Positions 1-7,826 are shown, numbered from the stretch's first letter. The stretch is DNA of 64,000 nt from Faecalispora jeddahensis (GCF_000577335.1 NZ_CBYL010000001.1:1-64000), one strand, 5' to 3'. Notes: generated from the sequence alone by a model not told the origin. Program-made: numbers and translations.

Positions 1-401
1 CCGTATACCCTGAGCTGCTGGAGGGGAACCTCCCCTCTTCCAAGCCGTCTGAATCCTCTTCGTCAGCTCCCGCTTCCTCCGGCAGCAATTCGTCCTCCTC
101 GTCTTCCTCCAGCAGCTCCGCTGCATCGAGCAAGGCGCCGGCTTCGTCCGGCCAGTCGGCTGGCTCTGTTCCCTCCGGTACCTACAAACGGGGTGACAAG
201 AGCGACGCGGTCAAGGCCTTGCAAACCCGCCTAGATCAGCTGGGGTATATGTTTACCGCCATCAACGGCGAATACACCGCGGGCACGGAGCAGGCCGTCA
301 AGGACTTTCAGTACCTGAACGGAATGGAAGTAACCGGCATTGCCGACGCGGACACGATCGTCAAACTGAACTCTTCGGACGCGAAGAAGAGAGAGAACTG
401 A
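1..401 (+). CDS. Peptidoglycan-binding domain protein, C-terminal part (5' end outside window)
   Basis: The reading frame is open from base 3 to the TGA at 399-401, so the gene begins upstream of the window. The visible part is a Ser/Ala-rich low-complexity linker of about 50 residues followed by one PG_binding_1-type helical repeat. That repeat runs from GTYKRGDKSDAVKALQTRL through AVKDFQYLNGMEVTGIAD to DTIVKLN. Such repeats normally anchor cell-wall hydrolases or spore-cortex enzymes to peptidoglycan. The catalytic part is not visible, so the enzyme class is unknown. A rho-independent terminator follows. A decayed second copy of this 3' end lies about 2.2 kb downstream (around 2648-2897). 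Confidence 0.85.
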   Translation, partial: VYPELLEGNLPSSKPSESSSSAPASSGSNSSSSSSSSSSAASSKAPASSGQSAGSVPSGTYKRGDKSDAVKALQTRLDQLGYMFTAINGEYTAGTEQAVKDFQYLNGMEVTGIADADTIVKLNSSDAKKREN

Positions 402-472
402 GCCAGCAAACAGGGAGACAGCGTTTTCCAATTAAAGCGATACAAAAGTCAAATAATATTTTACAAGCAACC

Positions 473-520
473 AGAAAGGCTTGCTGCCTGTGATACACAG
501 ACAGCAAGCCTTTCTATTTT
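473..520 (+). terminator. Rho-independent terminator after the peptidoglycan-binding gene
   Basis: A long stem (AGAAAGGCTTGCTG paired with CAGCAAGCCTTTCT, extended by CTGTG/CACAG with a bulge) is followed by TATTTT. It sits about 70 bases past the stop codon. Confidence 0.85.
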
Positions 521-680
521 GCCGCGACAGCTTTCATATACCATCTAAATAATTAAGACGCAATCCATTTTCGCCGTCCGCCCTGCCTTTATTGCTTTTA
601 TCCTAATTCTGCAATCAGAAGTCTCTTTTGCCAGCAAACCCAACATGGCCCGAATTCGAGACGGCGTTTTCACATCGCGA

Positions 681-1877
681 TTACTTCTCAACAAAATCCA
701 TTACGTCCCGCCGCATGCTCAGCGGCACTTCCTTGGTCGGGTATCCCATACGAAACAGCATCTGCACGGTGCCGCTGCCCGGCGCGTAGGCCTGCTTGAA
801 TTCTGTATAGGGGCCGTCCATCTCAGGGTATTCCTCCAGAACCTGACTGAGCGGCTGCATAACAAGGCCCAACGTATGCCCTGTCAGCACCAGCCTGCTG
901 TAGAGCATTCCGCTTTCTACCTGAGAAGCTCTGCTGTTGTCCTGCGTGACGATCATTGCGTAAGCCGGCGTGCTGTGAACCGACGCGCTGGCATAGCTGA
1001 TAAAATTGCGGGCGGCAGCTTCACCGGAATTCAAAGACGGAAAAACGGTGAGTATTCCCTGCAAAACATGCATCCTAAGCCCGGACGCGCCCTGACCTTC
1101 TACAGAGAAGCCGTAACGGTATCGATTTTTCTGGTACTCGCTGGCGCGAAAAATCGCACTGGACTCCTCCATGACACGGGAGACGCCAGCTTCTATTTCC
1201 GCGCTCTTCAGGGCATACTGGCCGATCTTCGAAAGCTCGGCCTGCTCCTGATACACCTGAATAGAGATTCCAGCGGCATCCGAAAGCGATTCCAGGGCAG
1301 AGACCTGCGGAACGGAAAGCCCCTCGGCACGGTACGGCTCCCGATTAGTATCGGGCAGGTACATGGAGCCATAGAGCGGAATCTCCTGCGGCTGCGCTTT
1401 TACCAGCGTGATCTTTGCCACCGGCAGGGTATCCATGCTGTGGGCAAGATCACCCTCGTCATACTCTCCATCCGGGAAAGGCTCGATTCTGGTATCCCAT
1501 CCTTCTTTTTTACCGGCTACGGCGACATATTCCAAAAAAGTGCCCTGCGAAATCATCATCTGACGCGCATAAGGATCCACTTCCTTTGTCATGCGCTTGC
1601 TGTCGGCATAAAGATGGAATGTCATGGGATCGGAAGGATCGAGCCGAATGATCCACGGCTGCATGTTGTGTCCGCTGGCGGCAAGAATTCCACCAGCCGC
1701 AAGGCGTATTCTTGCATCGTCATATTGTGCGGCATACTCCTTCGACCATGGTTCCAGATAATGCTGTTTCATAAAACCTCCGCTGATTACAAAAAGAGTG
1801 GTTAATAAAAGAAGACACGCCCTGGCAATGCCGGTAAGCCCTCTAACCACGTATTTACGAATTTTTTTTCCTTTCAT
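681..1877 (-). CDS. Membrane-anchored nitroreductase-family (Acg-like) protein
   Basis: 398 residues. An N-terminal hydrophobic segment (about residues 12-35) predicts a single membrane anchor. It precedes a divergent nitroreductase fold. The signature SGHNMQPW (68-75) resembles the conserved SxHNtQPW of Acg-type FMN-binding oxidoreductases. A C-terminal stretch with ESGMLYSRLVLTGHTLGL matches the second conserved block of that family. The physiological substrate is unknown; some family members are thought to sequester FMN rather than turn over substrate. I chose the ATG at 1877 because AAGGGAG lies 7-8 bases before it; an in-frame ATG at 1901 has no such site. It overlaps the end of the upstream tetR by 23 bases, so the two are almost certainly co-transcribed. 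Confidence 0.75.
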   Translation of the reverse strand: MKGKKIRKYVVRGLTGIARACLLLLTTLFVISGGFMKQHYLEPWSKEYAAQYDDARIRLAAGGILAASGHNMQPWIIRLDPSDPMTFHLYADSKRMTKEVDPYARQMMISQGTFLEYVAVAGKKEGWDTRIEPFPDGEYDEGDLAHSMDTLPVAKITLVKAQPQEIPLYGSMYLPDTNREPYRAEGLSVPQVSALESLSDAAGISIQVYQEQAELSKIGQYALKSAEIEAGVSRVMEESSAIFRASEYQKNRYRYGFSVEGQGASGLRMHVLQGILTVFPSLNSGEAAARNFISYASASVHSTPAYAMIVTQDNSRASQVESGMLYSRLVLTGHTLGLVMQPLSQVLEEYPEMDGPYTEFKQAYAPGSGTVQMLFRMGYPTKEVPLSMRRDVMDFVEK

Positions 1878-2538
1878 TTTCGGTTTCTCCCTTGTCTGCA
1901 ATCAAACGCATCATCATATCGAAAGCCTCCGTTACGAACTCTTCAGGATTGATGCTGTGGTAGTTTCTTAAATATTCTTTCTTCTTCTCTCTGGTATTAA
2001 AAACGCCAACGGTACACGCCCACAAGATTAACGCAGCCTTTTCGCTGTCAAGTCCTTTGCGCAAGCTTCCCTCCTGTATGCCTTTTTGCAGTGCCCGCGA
2101 AAGATAGTCAAAAATCTGCTCGCCCAACTGGTAGCATTCCTCGACAAGTGTATCCTTTAGACCAGCGTATTGGTCAGAATCCCTGGTCTCATATTCCATG
2201 ATCGCCTTAAAATACGCAGCATGTTCCTGGCTGAACCGGAAGAAAGAGAAGAAGATACAGCGCAGCTCTTCGACTGCATTTTGAGGCTTTTTCTCTTCAA
2301 AACCGGCTTCCAGCATATCGATCAGCAGCCGGTACCCTCGGATCATGATTTCGTAATAAATCTGCTCTTTGCCGCTGAAATACATGTAAACGGTTCGCTT
2401 ACTGAATTCCGCTTCCTTTGCAACTTCATCCATCGAGGAATTCTCATATCCTTTGGAAAAGAAAACCCGTTCGGCGGCGTCGATGATATCGCCGCGCCTG
2501 AGCTCTTTTTCCTTTTGGCTGCGTTCTTTTCGTCCCAT
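1855..2538 (-). CDS. TetR-family transcriptional regulator
   Basis: 227 residues. The N-terminal TetR helix-turn-helix is clear: DIIDAAERVFFSKGYENSSMDEVAKEAEF..., then FSKRTVYMYFSGKEQIYYEI, roughly residues 15-60. A helical ligand-binding domain follows. The ATG at 2538 is preferred because GGAGA sits 8-9 bases upstream; the longer in-frame ATG at 2556 lacks a site. It overlaps the downstream membrane nitroreductase gene, its likely target. The perfect palindrome at 2565-2593, just upstream of the start, is the probable autoregulatory operator. The ligand is unknown; flavin-, quinone- or nitro-type compounds would fit the neighbour but are inference. Confidence 0.9.
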   Translation of the reverse strand: MGRKERSQKEKELRRGDIIDAAERVFFSKGYENSSMDEVAKEAEFSKRTVYMYFSGKEQIYYEIMIRGYRLLIDMLEAGFEEKKPQNAVEELRCIFFSFFRFSQEHAAYFKAIMEYETRDSDQYAGLKDTLVEECYQLGEQIFDYLSRALQKGIQEGSLRKGLDSEKAALILWACTVGVFNTREKKKEYLRNYHSINPEEFVTEAFDMMMRLIADKGETENERKKNS

Positions 2539-2564
2539 GTCATTTCTCCGTTTCATTGCAGTGC

Positions 2565-2593
2565 GTTTAAGTAAACTAACAGTTTACTTAAAC
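2565..2593. promoter_or_regulatory. Perfect 13-bp inverted repeat, probable TetR operator
   Basis: GTTTAAGTAAACT, a 3-base spacer (AAC), then AGTTTACTTAAAC: both arms match exactly. It lies 27 bases upstream of the tetR start, where TetR-family operators are usually found. Binding by this regulator is inferred from position and symmetry. Confidence 0.8.
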
Positions 2594-2647
2594 TATAAAT
2601 CCTCCTCGCTGATTTGTCAATAGCTTTCATCTATTATCTGCGATTGC

Positions 2648-2897
2648 TGCGCAAGACTCCGACTTCGTCCGGCCAGTCGGCGGGCTCTGTTCCCTCCGGC
2701 ACCTACAAATGGAGTGACAAGAGCGATTCAGCTGGAGGTATCTGTTGACCACAATCAACGGCGAATACAACGCAGACATAGAGCAGGCCATAAGGACTTC
2801 AAGTATCTGAACACAATGGACGTAACCAGCATTGCTAACCCGGACGTAATCACCAAGCTGGACTTTTCGGACGCGAAAAAAAGAGAAAACAGATTTT
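2648..2897 (+). pseudogene. Decayed copy of the peptidoglycan-binding-domain gene 3' end
   Basis: This stretch aligns base by base with about 130-398. Shared blocks include TTCGTCCGGCCAGTCGGC, GGGCTCTGTTCCCTCCGG, ATCAACGGCGAATACA and TCGGACGCGAA. Relative to the intact copy it has lost about 30 bases between the SD(A/S) codons and the QL codons, and one further base within GCCATAAGGACT. The frame is therefore broken twice and the stop codon is gone. Similarity continues past the stop to the shared ACGATACAAAAG. No start or ribosome binding site is present. It is best read as a remnant of a tandem duplication now separated from the intact copy by the tetR/nitroreductase pair. Confidence 0.85.
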
Positions 2898-2940
2898 GGG
2901 CAGATTTTCCATTTCCCTTATTTTCTAATAAAACGATACA

Positions 2941-2971
2941 AAAGCCAGTGCTTTGTAGGCACTGGCTTTAT
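2941..2971 (+). terminator. Terminator-like hairpin downstream of the pseudogene
   Basis: AAAGCCAGTG pairs with CACTGGCTTT around a 9-base loop, followed by ATTATAT. It lies just upstream of the DUF2089 promoter and would insulate it. Confidence 0.7.
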
Positions 2972-2993
2972 TATATGTAAAATGTTTTTGATA

Positions 2994-3022
2994 TTGACTT
3001 AAATAAAATTAAAGCATATACT
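2994..3022 (+). promoter_or_regulatory. Sigma-A-type promoter of the DUF2089 pair
   Basis: TTGACT, a 17-base spacer and TATACT, about 30 bases upstream of the start codon. Both hexamers are one base from consensus. Confidence 0.8.
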
Positions 3023-3051
3023 GAATATAGTTAAAGAAAGGTAGGTGCTAT

Positions 3052-3351
3052 ATGGCAATAGACATTGTTCCTGAATGGATGGTCGGCCTTGATCAAGAAG
3101 ATGTGTCTTTTATGAAGAACTTTTTGTTAGCGTCGGGCTCACTGAAAGAAATCGCCAATCAATACGGCGTCACTTATCCAACCGTAAGACTTCGGCTGGA
3201 TAAATTAATCCAGAAGATTCAAATAAACGAAGATATTTCAAATGAACCATACATTTCACTGATCAAGCGACTGGCTGTCAATGATAAGATCGATTTTGAC
3301 ACAGCTAAGGTTCTGATTTCGGAATATAAAAAACTAAAAGGAGGCGAATAA
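3052..3351 (+). CDS. DUF2089-family small protein
   Basis: 99 residues. The pattern WMVGLDQEDVSFMKNFLLASGSLKEIANQYGV followed by TYPTVRLRLDKLI is the DUF2089 signature. The segment around residues 30-55 looks like a helix-turn-helix resembling sigma-70 region 4, so a DNA-binding regulatory role is plausible. The family usually carries an N-terminal zinc ribbon, which is missing here. The start is well supported by AAAGGTAGG upstream of the ATG. The next gene begins two bases after this stop, implying one transcript and a functional pairing with a small membrane protein. Confidence 0.85.
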   Translation: MAIDIVPEWMVGLDQEDVSFMKNFLLASGSLKEIANQYGVTYPTVRLRLDKLIQKIQINEDISNEPYISLIKRLAVNDKIDFDTAKVLISEYKKLKGGE

Positions 3352-3352
3352 C

Positions 3353-3676
3353 GTGGCCAATGCAACAGTCGCATTATTTTTGGTATTGGTTTTATTGGTG
3401 GGGGGCGTTTTTCTTCAGATATTCTTATCGAAAAAGAACAGCAAATGGTTTGGGCTGATCCTCCCGGCAATTACGTTTCTGTATTCTTTACTGATGGTTT
3501 TAGGGTTGGCTGTATATGATGGGATGGACGGCAGGGAAATATTCATTCTCATTGCATCCACATTCCTGCTCAGCAATATTCCGACGATCGTTTTGCTTGG
3601 CATTTATTTTGGCTGCCGCGAAAAAATGAAGCTTCGTGCGGAGCTTGAAAAAATGAGCATACAGGACTTAAAGTAG
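3353..3676 (+). CDS. Small three-helix membrane protein paired with DUF2089
   Basis: 107 residues from a GTG start with GGAGG about 8 bases upstream, inside the end of the preceding gene. Three hydrophobic segments are visible (about 4-24, 32-52 and 62-85), then a charged tail CREKMKLRAELEKMSIQDLK. I do not recognise a family. The arrangement of a small membrane protein directly after a DUF2089 regulator-like gene recurs in Firmicutes. It may be the membrane partner through which the DUF2089 protein is sequestered or signalled to (inference). Confidence 0.75.
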   Translation: MANATVALFLVLVLLVGGVFLQIFLSKKNSKWFGLILPAITFLYSLLMVLGLAVYDGMDGREIFILIASTFLLSNIPTIVLLGIYFGCREKMKLRAELEKMSIQDLK

Positions 3677-3797
3677 CTTTCTGTAAAAGGCAGGATGAGA
3701 AATCCGGGTATTTACAGAACCCCATGGGTTTACTTTTTAAGAAATTATACCGTATTGCAGCAGCTCACCATGAAACCGCGAATCAAACCAACAGCGA

Positions 3798-3834
3798 AGG
3801 GATACACCGATTGATTCGATGTGTCCCTTTTTGA
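3798..3834 (+). terminator. Terminator of the DUF2089 operon
   Basis: GGGATACACCGA pairs with TCGATGTGTCCC (one wobble, one mismatch), then TTTTTGATT. Confidence 0.75.
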
Positions 3835-4318
3835 TTGTATGTTTTTCGTTTCAGCATTCAGAAAATGCTATAGCCGCTCCTTTACGGTGATTTTTCGATT
3901 TGCGGATATCTATAATCTGTGATATTCTGGGCTAAGGAAAGTTCCACGATCAGAAAAACAGAATCGCGGTAAGATCAATCCTCTTGGCCCTGTGATCTTC
4001 ACCGAGTTCATCAGCAAACAGGAATGGAACAGCGCCCGCAGAATGAGGAGCTCTTTTTACTTGCCGTCATTTCTGCAATTTGATCCTAACGGTTCATGGA
4101 ATGATCCTTTCAAAATGCGTTGCGTCGTGATAGAAGCTTTCCGGTTTCATCCGGAAAGAAAAAACAACCTGCAGTATATCAAATTCAGATTCAAAAGTAT
4201 CCATTTACCTTACGATTTCTTTATAGAATCATCCGTAAGAAGTATGTATCATCCTTTTAACTCAACGGTTGATTCTATTTCTTTTAAGACAAAAATTAGC
4301 TTCTGTTTTTTCATGCCC
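3835..4318. other. Gene-free stretch
   Basis: About 480 bases with no convincing coding region. Open frames here lack ribosome binding sites and recognisable residues. It is AT-richer than the flanks, lies between two convergent transcription units, and may hold decayed sequence, but I see no identifiable relic. Confidence 0.5.
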
Positions 4319-4352
4319 GCAAAAAAGGGCGTTTTCCAATCGGAAACGCCCT
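4319..4352 (-). terminator. Terminator of the dipicolinate synthase operon
   Basis: On the minus strand GGGCGTTTCC pairs with GGAAAACGCCC, followed by TTTTTT, immediately after the dpaB stop codon. Confidence 0.85.
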
Positions 4353-4356
4353 CCTT

Positions 4357-4935
4357 TTATTTTTGCAGCAGTACCGGCTGCATTTGTTTGCCCTGTACCG
4401 CACTGAGCACTGCGGCAGGCAGCAGGCTGAAATCCGACACAACGGAATTCGGCTTATTCTCCGGGTCGTCCTGCGCCATGGGAACAAAATAAATGTGCTT
4501 CGTGTTCATCAGGCGGCCTACATTCTGGGCTGCCGCACTCAGCGCATCGTTTGTGGAAATGGCCAGAAGTACCGGTCCTCCTACCCTCAAATGAGATTTT
4601 GCCGCCATTGTTACGGCGGTGTCCGTTACTCCGTGGGCCATCTTGGCCAGGGTATTCCCCGTACAGGGGGCAATCAAAATCAAATCGACCAGGCGCTTCG
4701 GGCCGATCGGCTCTACCTGAACGATCGTATGCCAGATTTCGTGATCGCAAAGTTCCTCAATTTTTTGATTCCAATCCTGCGCACGGCCAAACCTCGTATC
4801 TGTTGAAAAGGCGGTTTCCGACATGATCGGAATCAGCCGGTGTCCTTCGTCTATCAAACGGCGCATTTGTTCCACCGATTTTTCAAAGGTACAGAACGAG
4901 CCTGTCAATGCATAGCCTATGGTCAATCCGCTCAA
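4357..4935 (-). CDS. spoVFB: Dipicolinate synthase subunit B (SpoVFB)
   Basis: 192 residues from the TTG chosen here. It is a flavoprotein-like (flavodoxin/UbiX-type) subunit that, with SpoVFA, oxidises the dihydrodipicolinate-pathway intermediate to dipicolinic acid in the mother cell during sporulation. Family marks are the N-terminal GYALTGSFCTFEKS, the ILIAPCTGNTLAKMAHGVTDTAVTMAAKSHLR block and the VLLAISTNDAL block. The annotated-style start could be the GTG at 4944, which overlaps the dpaA stop. However, GGAGG is only 1-2 bases from that GTG and about 9 bases from the TTG at 4935. Family proteins also begin just before this point. It is coupled to dpaA and followed by a terminator. Confidence 0.93.
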   Translation of the reverse strand: MSGLTIGYALTGSFCTFEKSVEQMRRLIDEGHRLIPIMSETAFSTDTRFGRAQDWNQKIEELCDHEIWHTIVQVEPIGPKRLVDLILIAPCTGNTLAKMAHGVTDTAVTMAAKSHLRVGGPVLLAISTNDALSAAAQNVGRLMNTKHIYFVPMAQDDPENKPNSVVSDFSLLPAAVLSAVQGKQMQPVLLQK

Positions 4936-4940
4936 GGCTC

Positions 4941-5798
4941 TCACTCCTCCATCATGTTGTAAATAGTCCCCTTAATGACCTCTCCCGCCGCTTTGGGGGC
5001 AGCCTTCCCCGGAAGAGAAAGCGCTGGAATCACGTGAATGCCCAGCTTTTCTGCCGCTTCTGTATCCACACCGCCCGGAGCAGACGCCAAATCGATCAAA
5101 ATCGTATCCGTGGGTATGGCGGACAGAACCCGCCTGGTAAACACCCGGGCCGGGATGGTATTAAAGATGATATCGTATTGTTCTTTCTGACAGATACTGC
5201 CGGTGTGCACCGGCTCGTAGCCGTAAACCTCGATCCAGGCAAAATCTTCGGGACGGCGCGCGCTGACGGACACTCTGGCCCCCAGCCCCCGCAGCATATG
5301 TGCCAACGCTTTGCCGATACGCCCAAACCCCGCCACCAGACAGCGGGATTTCCCGATTGCGCCGGGGTACTCTTTCATGGCGATTTCAATACTTCCCTCT
5401 GCTGTCAGTGCTGCGTTGCGCACAGCCAGCTCTTCTCTGGCAAAGTAATCGCGGGTGTCTATTTCCTGCCACAGCTCGCTGGTTTGATACAGCCGATCCA
5501 TCATGCCTCCAAACACTCTCCTGTTCCGCATCAGTTGGGCAAACTCCTCGTCAAGCGGGATCAGCTCGCTGCCCAACGGCGTATTCAAATGCTGCCCGTC
5601 CCGCGTTACCGGCAAGGGCAGCACAATCGTGTCGCAAACCAGTGCCAGATCTCTCAGTTCTGCCGGCCGAACTCCCTTGAGCTCTGCCGCTTTATCAAAA
5701 CCGTAGGCATATACCGTATATCCGTCAGCTGCCATGGATTCTGCCAGCGCTATCTGCCTTTGATCGCCGCCGATCACTCCAAAGCTGTTCCATTCCAA
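4941..5798 (-). CDS. spoVFA: Dipicolinate synthase subunit A (SpoVFA)
   Basis: 285 residues. It has an N-terminal dipicolinate-synthase domain and a C-terminal Rossmann dehydrogenase-like domain. The nucleotide-binding turn CLVAGFGRIGKALAHMLRGLGARVSVSAR (about 152-180) resembles S-adenosylhomocysteine hydrolase and alanine dehydrogenase folds. ILIDLASAPGGVD and HVIPALSLPGKAAP are typical of SpoVFA. The start is a TTG at 5798 with AGGAGG 9 bases upstream; a nearer ATG is out of frame and only 3 bases from the site. The gene heads a two-gene operon with spoVFB. A sigma-K-like promoter lies at 5830-5858, as in other spore formers, where this operon is expressed late in the mother cell. Confidence 0.95.
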   Translation of the reverse strand: MEWNSFGVIGGDQRQIALAESMAADGYTVYAYGFDKAAELKGVRPAELRDLALVCDTIVLPLPVTRDGQHLNTPLGSELIPLDEEFAQLMRNRRVFGGMMDRLYQTSELWQEIDTRDYFAREELAVRNAALTAEGSIEIAMKEYPGAIGKSRCLVAGFGRIGKALAHMLRGLGARVSVSARRPEDFAWIEVYGYEPVHTGSICQKEQYDIIFNTIPARVFTRRVLSAIPTDTILIDLASAPGGVDTEAAEKLGIHVIPALSLPGKAAPKAAGEVIKGTIYNMMEE

Positions 5799-5829
5799 GC
5801 TTCATAACCTCCTATTTCGTCTGCTAAAA

Positions 5830-5858
5830 TATAGTATGGATTTTTGCTTGTGGTTGTG
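5830..5858 (-). promoter_or_regulatory. Sigma-K-type promoter of spoVFA-spoVFB
   Basis: On the minus strand CACA (matching -35 mACm), 16 bases, then CATACTATA (matching -10 CATAnnnTA exactly), about 25 bases upstream of the ribosome binding site. The known sigma-K dependence of this operon in Bacillus supports the reading. Confidence 0.75.
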
Positions 5859-5912
5859 ATTGCGCAAAAGAATATCCGGCTGGTTTTTTCCGCCGGAAAA
5901 TGAAAAAAGTTG

Positions 5913-5941
5913 TTTATTTTATGTGACGAAAGCAATATAAT
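5913..5941 (+). promoter_or_regulatory. Probable promoter of murC
   Basis: A perfect TATAAT at 5936-5941 with a weak -35 (TTTATT) 17 bases upstream. It is divergent from the spoVF promoter and leaves a leader of roughly 90 bases. Confidence 0.5.
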
Positions 5942-6035
5942 AGATAGGTAAGCCTTCTGGACGCTAAAAGCAATGAAGTTTCAATTTTTCGCGCCGTTTG
6001 TACGGCGATTTCAGGATAAAAGGAGTCCTTATTTT

Positions 6036-7427
6036 ATGAAGCAGGATATTTTAGATCAGGTCAAACGCATCCATTTTGTCGGTATCGGCGGGTCGGGCAT
6101 GTGCCCTCTGGCAGAGATTCTTCACCATGAAGGATTTGAGCTGACCGGGTCCGATGTGAACGAATCCGATACACTTGATAGAATCCGCTCTTACGGAATT
6201 CCCGTTTCGATGGGACACAAGGCCGAAAACATCGGCGACGCACAGCTTTTGGTATATACCGCAGCGGTCAAGCACGACAATCCCGAACTGGTAGCCGCCG
6301 AAGAGCGCGGCATCCCCGTGGTAGAACGCTCCGTGATGCTGGGAATCGTCACCTGCCGGTACGAGAACTCCATCGCCGTTTCGGGCACGCACGGCAAAAC
6401 GACCACCACCGCGATGATCACCCAGGTGTGTATTGACGGCGGCGTGGACCCATCCGCAATCATTGGCGGGAAGCTGCCTGCCATCGGCGGGAACGGCCGT
6501 GTCGGCAAAAGCCAGACGATCATCTGCGAAGCCTGCGAATATGTGGACACCTTTCTTCAGCTGACCCCGGCGATCTCTGTGATCCTGAACATCGACGCCG
6601 ATCATCTGGATTACTTCGGCACGCTGGAAAACATCATCAAATCCTTTCATCAGTTCTCTTCGCAGACCAGCCGTCTGCTGGTGATCAACGGCGACGACCC
6701 GAACTGCCGCAAGGCGGTGGAGGGAATCCAGAACGCGCGGATCATCACGTTTGGCATGAACCCCGACAACGACTATGCCGCGGGCGGAATCTCTGATCTG
6801 CCGAAAGCCTGTGAGAGCTTCTCGGTTTACAAGCACGGCGAAAAGCTTTCCGACGTTACGCTGTCTGTTCCGGGCAAGCACAATATTATGAACGCGCTGG
6901 CCGCAGCCGCTGTGGCGGATTACCTTGGAATCGACCCGAAAACAGCGGCGGGAAGCCTCGGCCGCTTTACCGGCGTCCACCGCCGTTTTGAGATACTGGG
7001 CAAATTCGACGGCATAACAGTCGCGGATGATTTTGCCCACCACCCCACTGAGCTGACCGCCACGCTGACGGCAGCCTCCCGCATGGGGTTCCACGCGGTA
7101 TGGGCACTGTTCCAGCCGCACACCTATTCGCGCACCTATCTGCTGCTCGACGACTTTGCAAAGGCGCTGTCTATCCCGGAGCACGTGGTGCTCTCTCCCA
7201 TTCTGGCGGTGCGCGAAACCAACACCTACAATATTTATTCCAAGGACCTTGCGGAAAAGGTTCCCGGCAGCGTCTGTCTTTCTTCTTTTGAAGAGATGGC
7301 GGACTACGCCATGTCGCACGCACAGCCAGGGGACTTGATCCTGACGCTGGGCGGCGGCGATATTTACAAATGTGCGAATTTGATTGTGGAAAAGTGCCAG
7401 AAGAAAGATTCTCTATTGAAAGCGTAA
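6036..7427 (+). CDS. murC: UDP-N-acetylmuramate--L-alanine ligase (MurC)
   Basis: 463 residues, the usual MurC length. This cytoplasmic enzyme adds the first amino acid of the peptidoglycan stem peptide using ATP. The N-terminal UDP-binding turn HFVGIGGSGMCPLAEIL (13-29) and SGTHGKTTTTAMI (116-128) with the ATP-binding Lys are present. So are the central domain marker NIDADHLDYFG and the Mur ligase C-terminal block FDGITVADDFAHHPTE. AAAGGAGT lies about 10 bases before the ATG at 6036; an in-frame ATG 63 bases upstream lacks a site and gives a non-family extension. It stands alone, divergent from the sporulation operon, with its own terminator. Confidence 0.97.
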   Translation: MKQDILDQVKRIHFVGIGGSGMCPLAEILHHEGFELTGSDVNESDTLDRIRSYGIPVSMGHKAENIGDAQLLVYTAAVKHDNPELVAAEERGIPVVERSVMLGIVTCRYENSIAVSGTHGKTTTTAMITQVCIDGGVDPSAIIGGKLPAIGGNGRVGKSQTIICEACEYVDTFLQLTPAISVILNIDADHLDYFGTLENIIKSFHQFSSQTSRLLVINGDDPNCRKAVEGIQNARIITFGMNPDNDYAAGGISDLPKACESFSVYKHGEKLSDVTLSVPGKHNIMNALAAAAVADYLGIDPKTAAGSLGRFTGVHRRFEILGKFDGITVADDFAHHPTELTATLTAASRMGFHAVWALFQPHTYSRTYLLLDDFAKALSIPEHVVLSPILAVRETNTYNIYSKDLAEKVPGSVCLSSFEEMADYAMSHAQPGDLILTLGGGDIYKCANLIVEKCQKKDSLLKA

Positions 7428-7465
7428 GAACTTTTAGAGAGTTTTCTACAGACGCAATTTTATTA

Positions 7466-7498
7466 ATGCCTGCCCTTCAAGCTGGGGCAGGCTTTTTT
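7466..7498 (+). terminator. Terminator of murC
   Basis: GCCTGCCC pairs with GGGCAGGC around a 9-base loop, followed by TTTTTT. Confidence 0.9.
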
Positions 7499-7730
7499 AT
7501 ATTTGATCAAACTTTTTTGCGGGGAATCGATTGTTTTTCTGCCGGTTTCCTCACAATGTGAGTGCAAACATGATCTGCCTGCTAGCGCAGGATTTGCCCT
7601 CGTGCCGGGGCAGGCCCTGCTCCAGCAGAAACCCTATACAGGGGAAACTATTAAAAAATAATAAGTTTTAGAAGGTTTCATAAAAGTTTCCCTCCGCGAC
7701 GGAAAAAACACTTTCCCTTGCCGAGTTGAT
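7499..7730. other. Gene-free stretch between convergent murC and uxuA
   Basis: No coding region is seen. Several GC-rich short inverted segments occur, such as CTGCCTGCTAGCGCAGG near 7576, but none has a T-run. Confidence 0.4.
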
Positions 7731-7732
7731 TC

Positions 7733-7760
7733 GCGACGTGTGTGCAGGCTCAGCCTGCAA
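7733..7760. repeat. Dispersed palindromic repeat, copy 1
   Basis: Contains GCGACGTGTG followed by the perfect palindrome GCAGGCTCAGCCTGC. A near-identical element lies inverted at 35564-35590, with two mismatches over about 26 bases. Both copies are intergenic. Confidence 0.6.
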
Positions 7761-7811
7761 AACAGCGGATGGGCCGCTTTCCCAATCGGGAAGCATGGCC
7801 CATCCGCTGTT
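7756..7811 (-). terminator. Terminator of the uxu operon
   Basis: A perfect 15-bp stem (AACAGCGGATGGGCC with its complement) encloses a smaller GCTTTCCC/GGGAAGC hairpin. On the minus strand it ends in TTTTG, just past the uxuA stop. Confidence 0.75.
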
Positions 7812-7826
7812 CCATATGCTCGAATA

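Noticed and set aside
60-170. Ser-codon-rich tract that looks like a simple-sequence repeat
   Set aside because: It encodes the Ser/Ala linker of the peptidoglycan-binding protein; codons vary, so it is protein linker composition rather than a DNA repeat.
645-1805. Plus-strand open frame opposite the membrane nitroreductase
   Set aside because: The minus-strand protein has clear family motifs and a ribosome binding site; this frame has neither.
3992-4492. Plus-strand 166-codon frame before dpaB
   Set aside because: It runs through the dpaB terminator and into dpaB antisense, with no ribosome binding site or protein-like composition.
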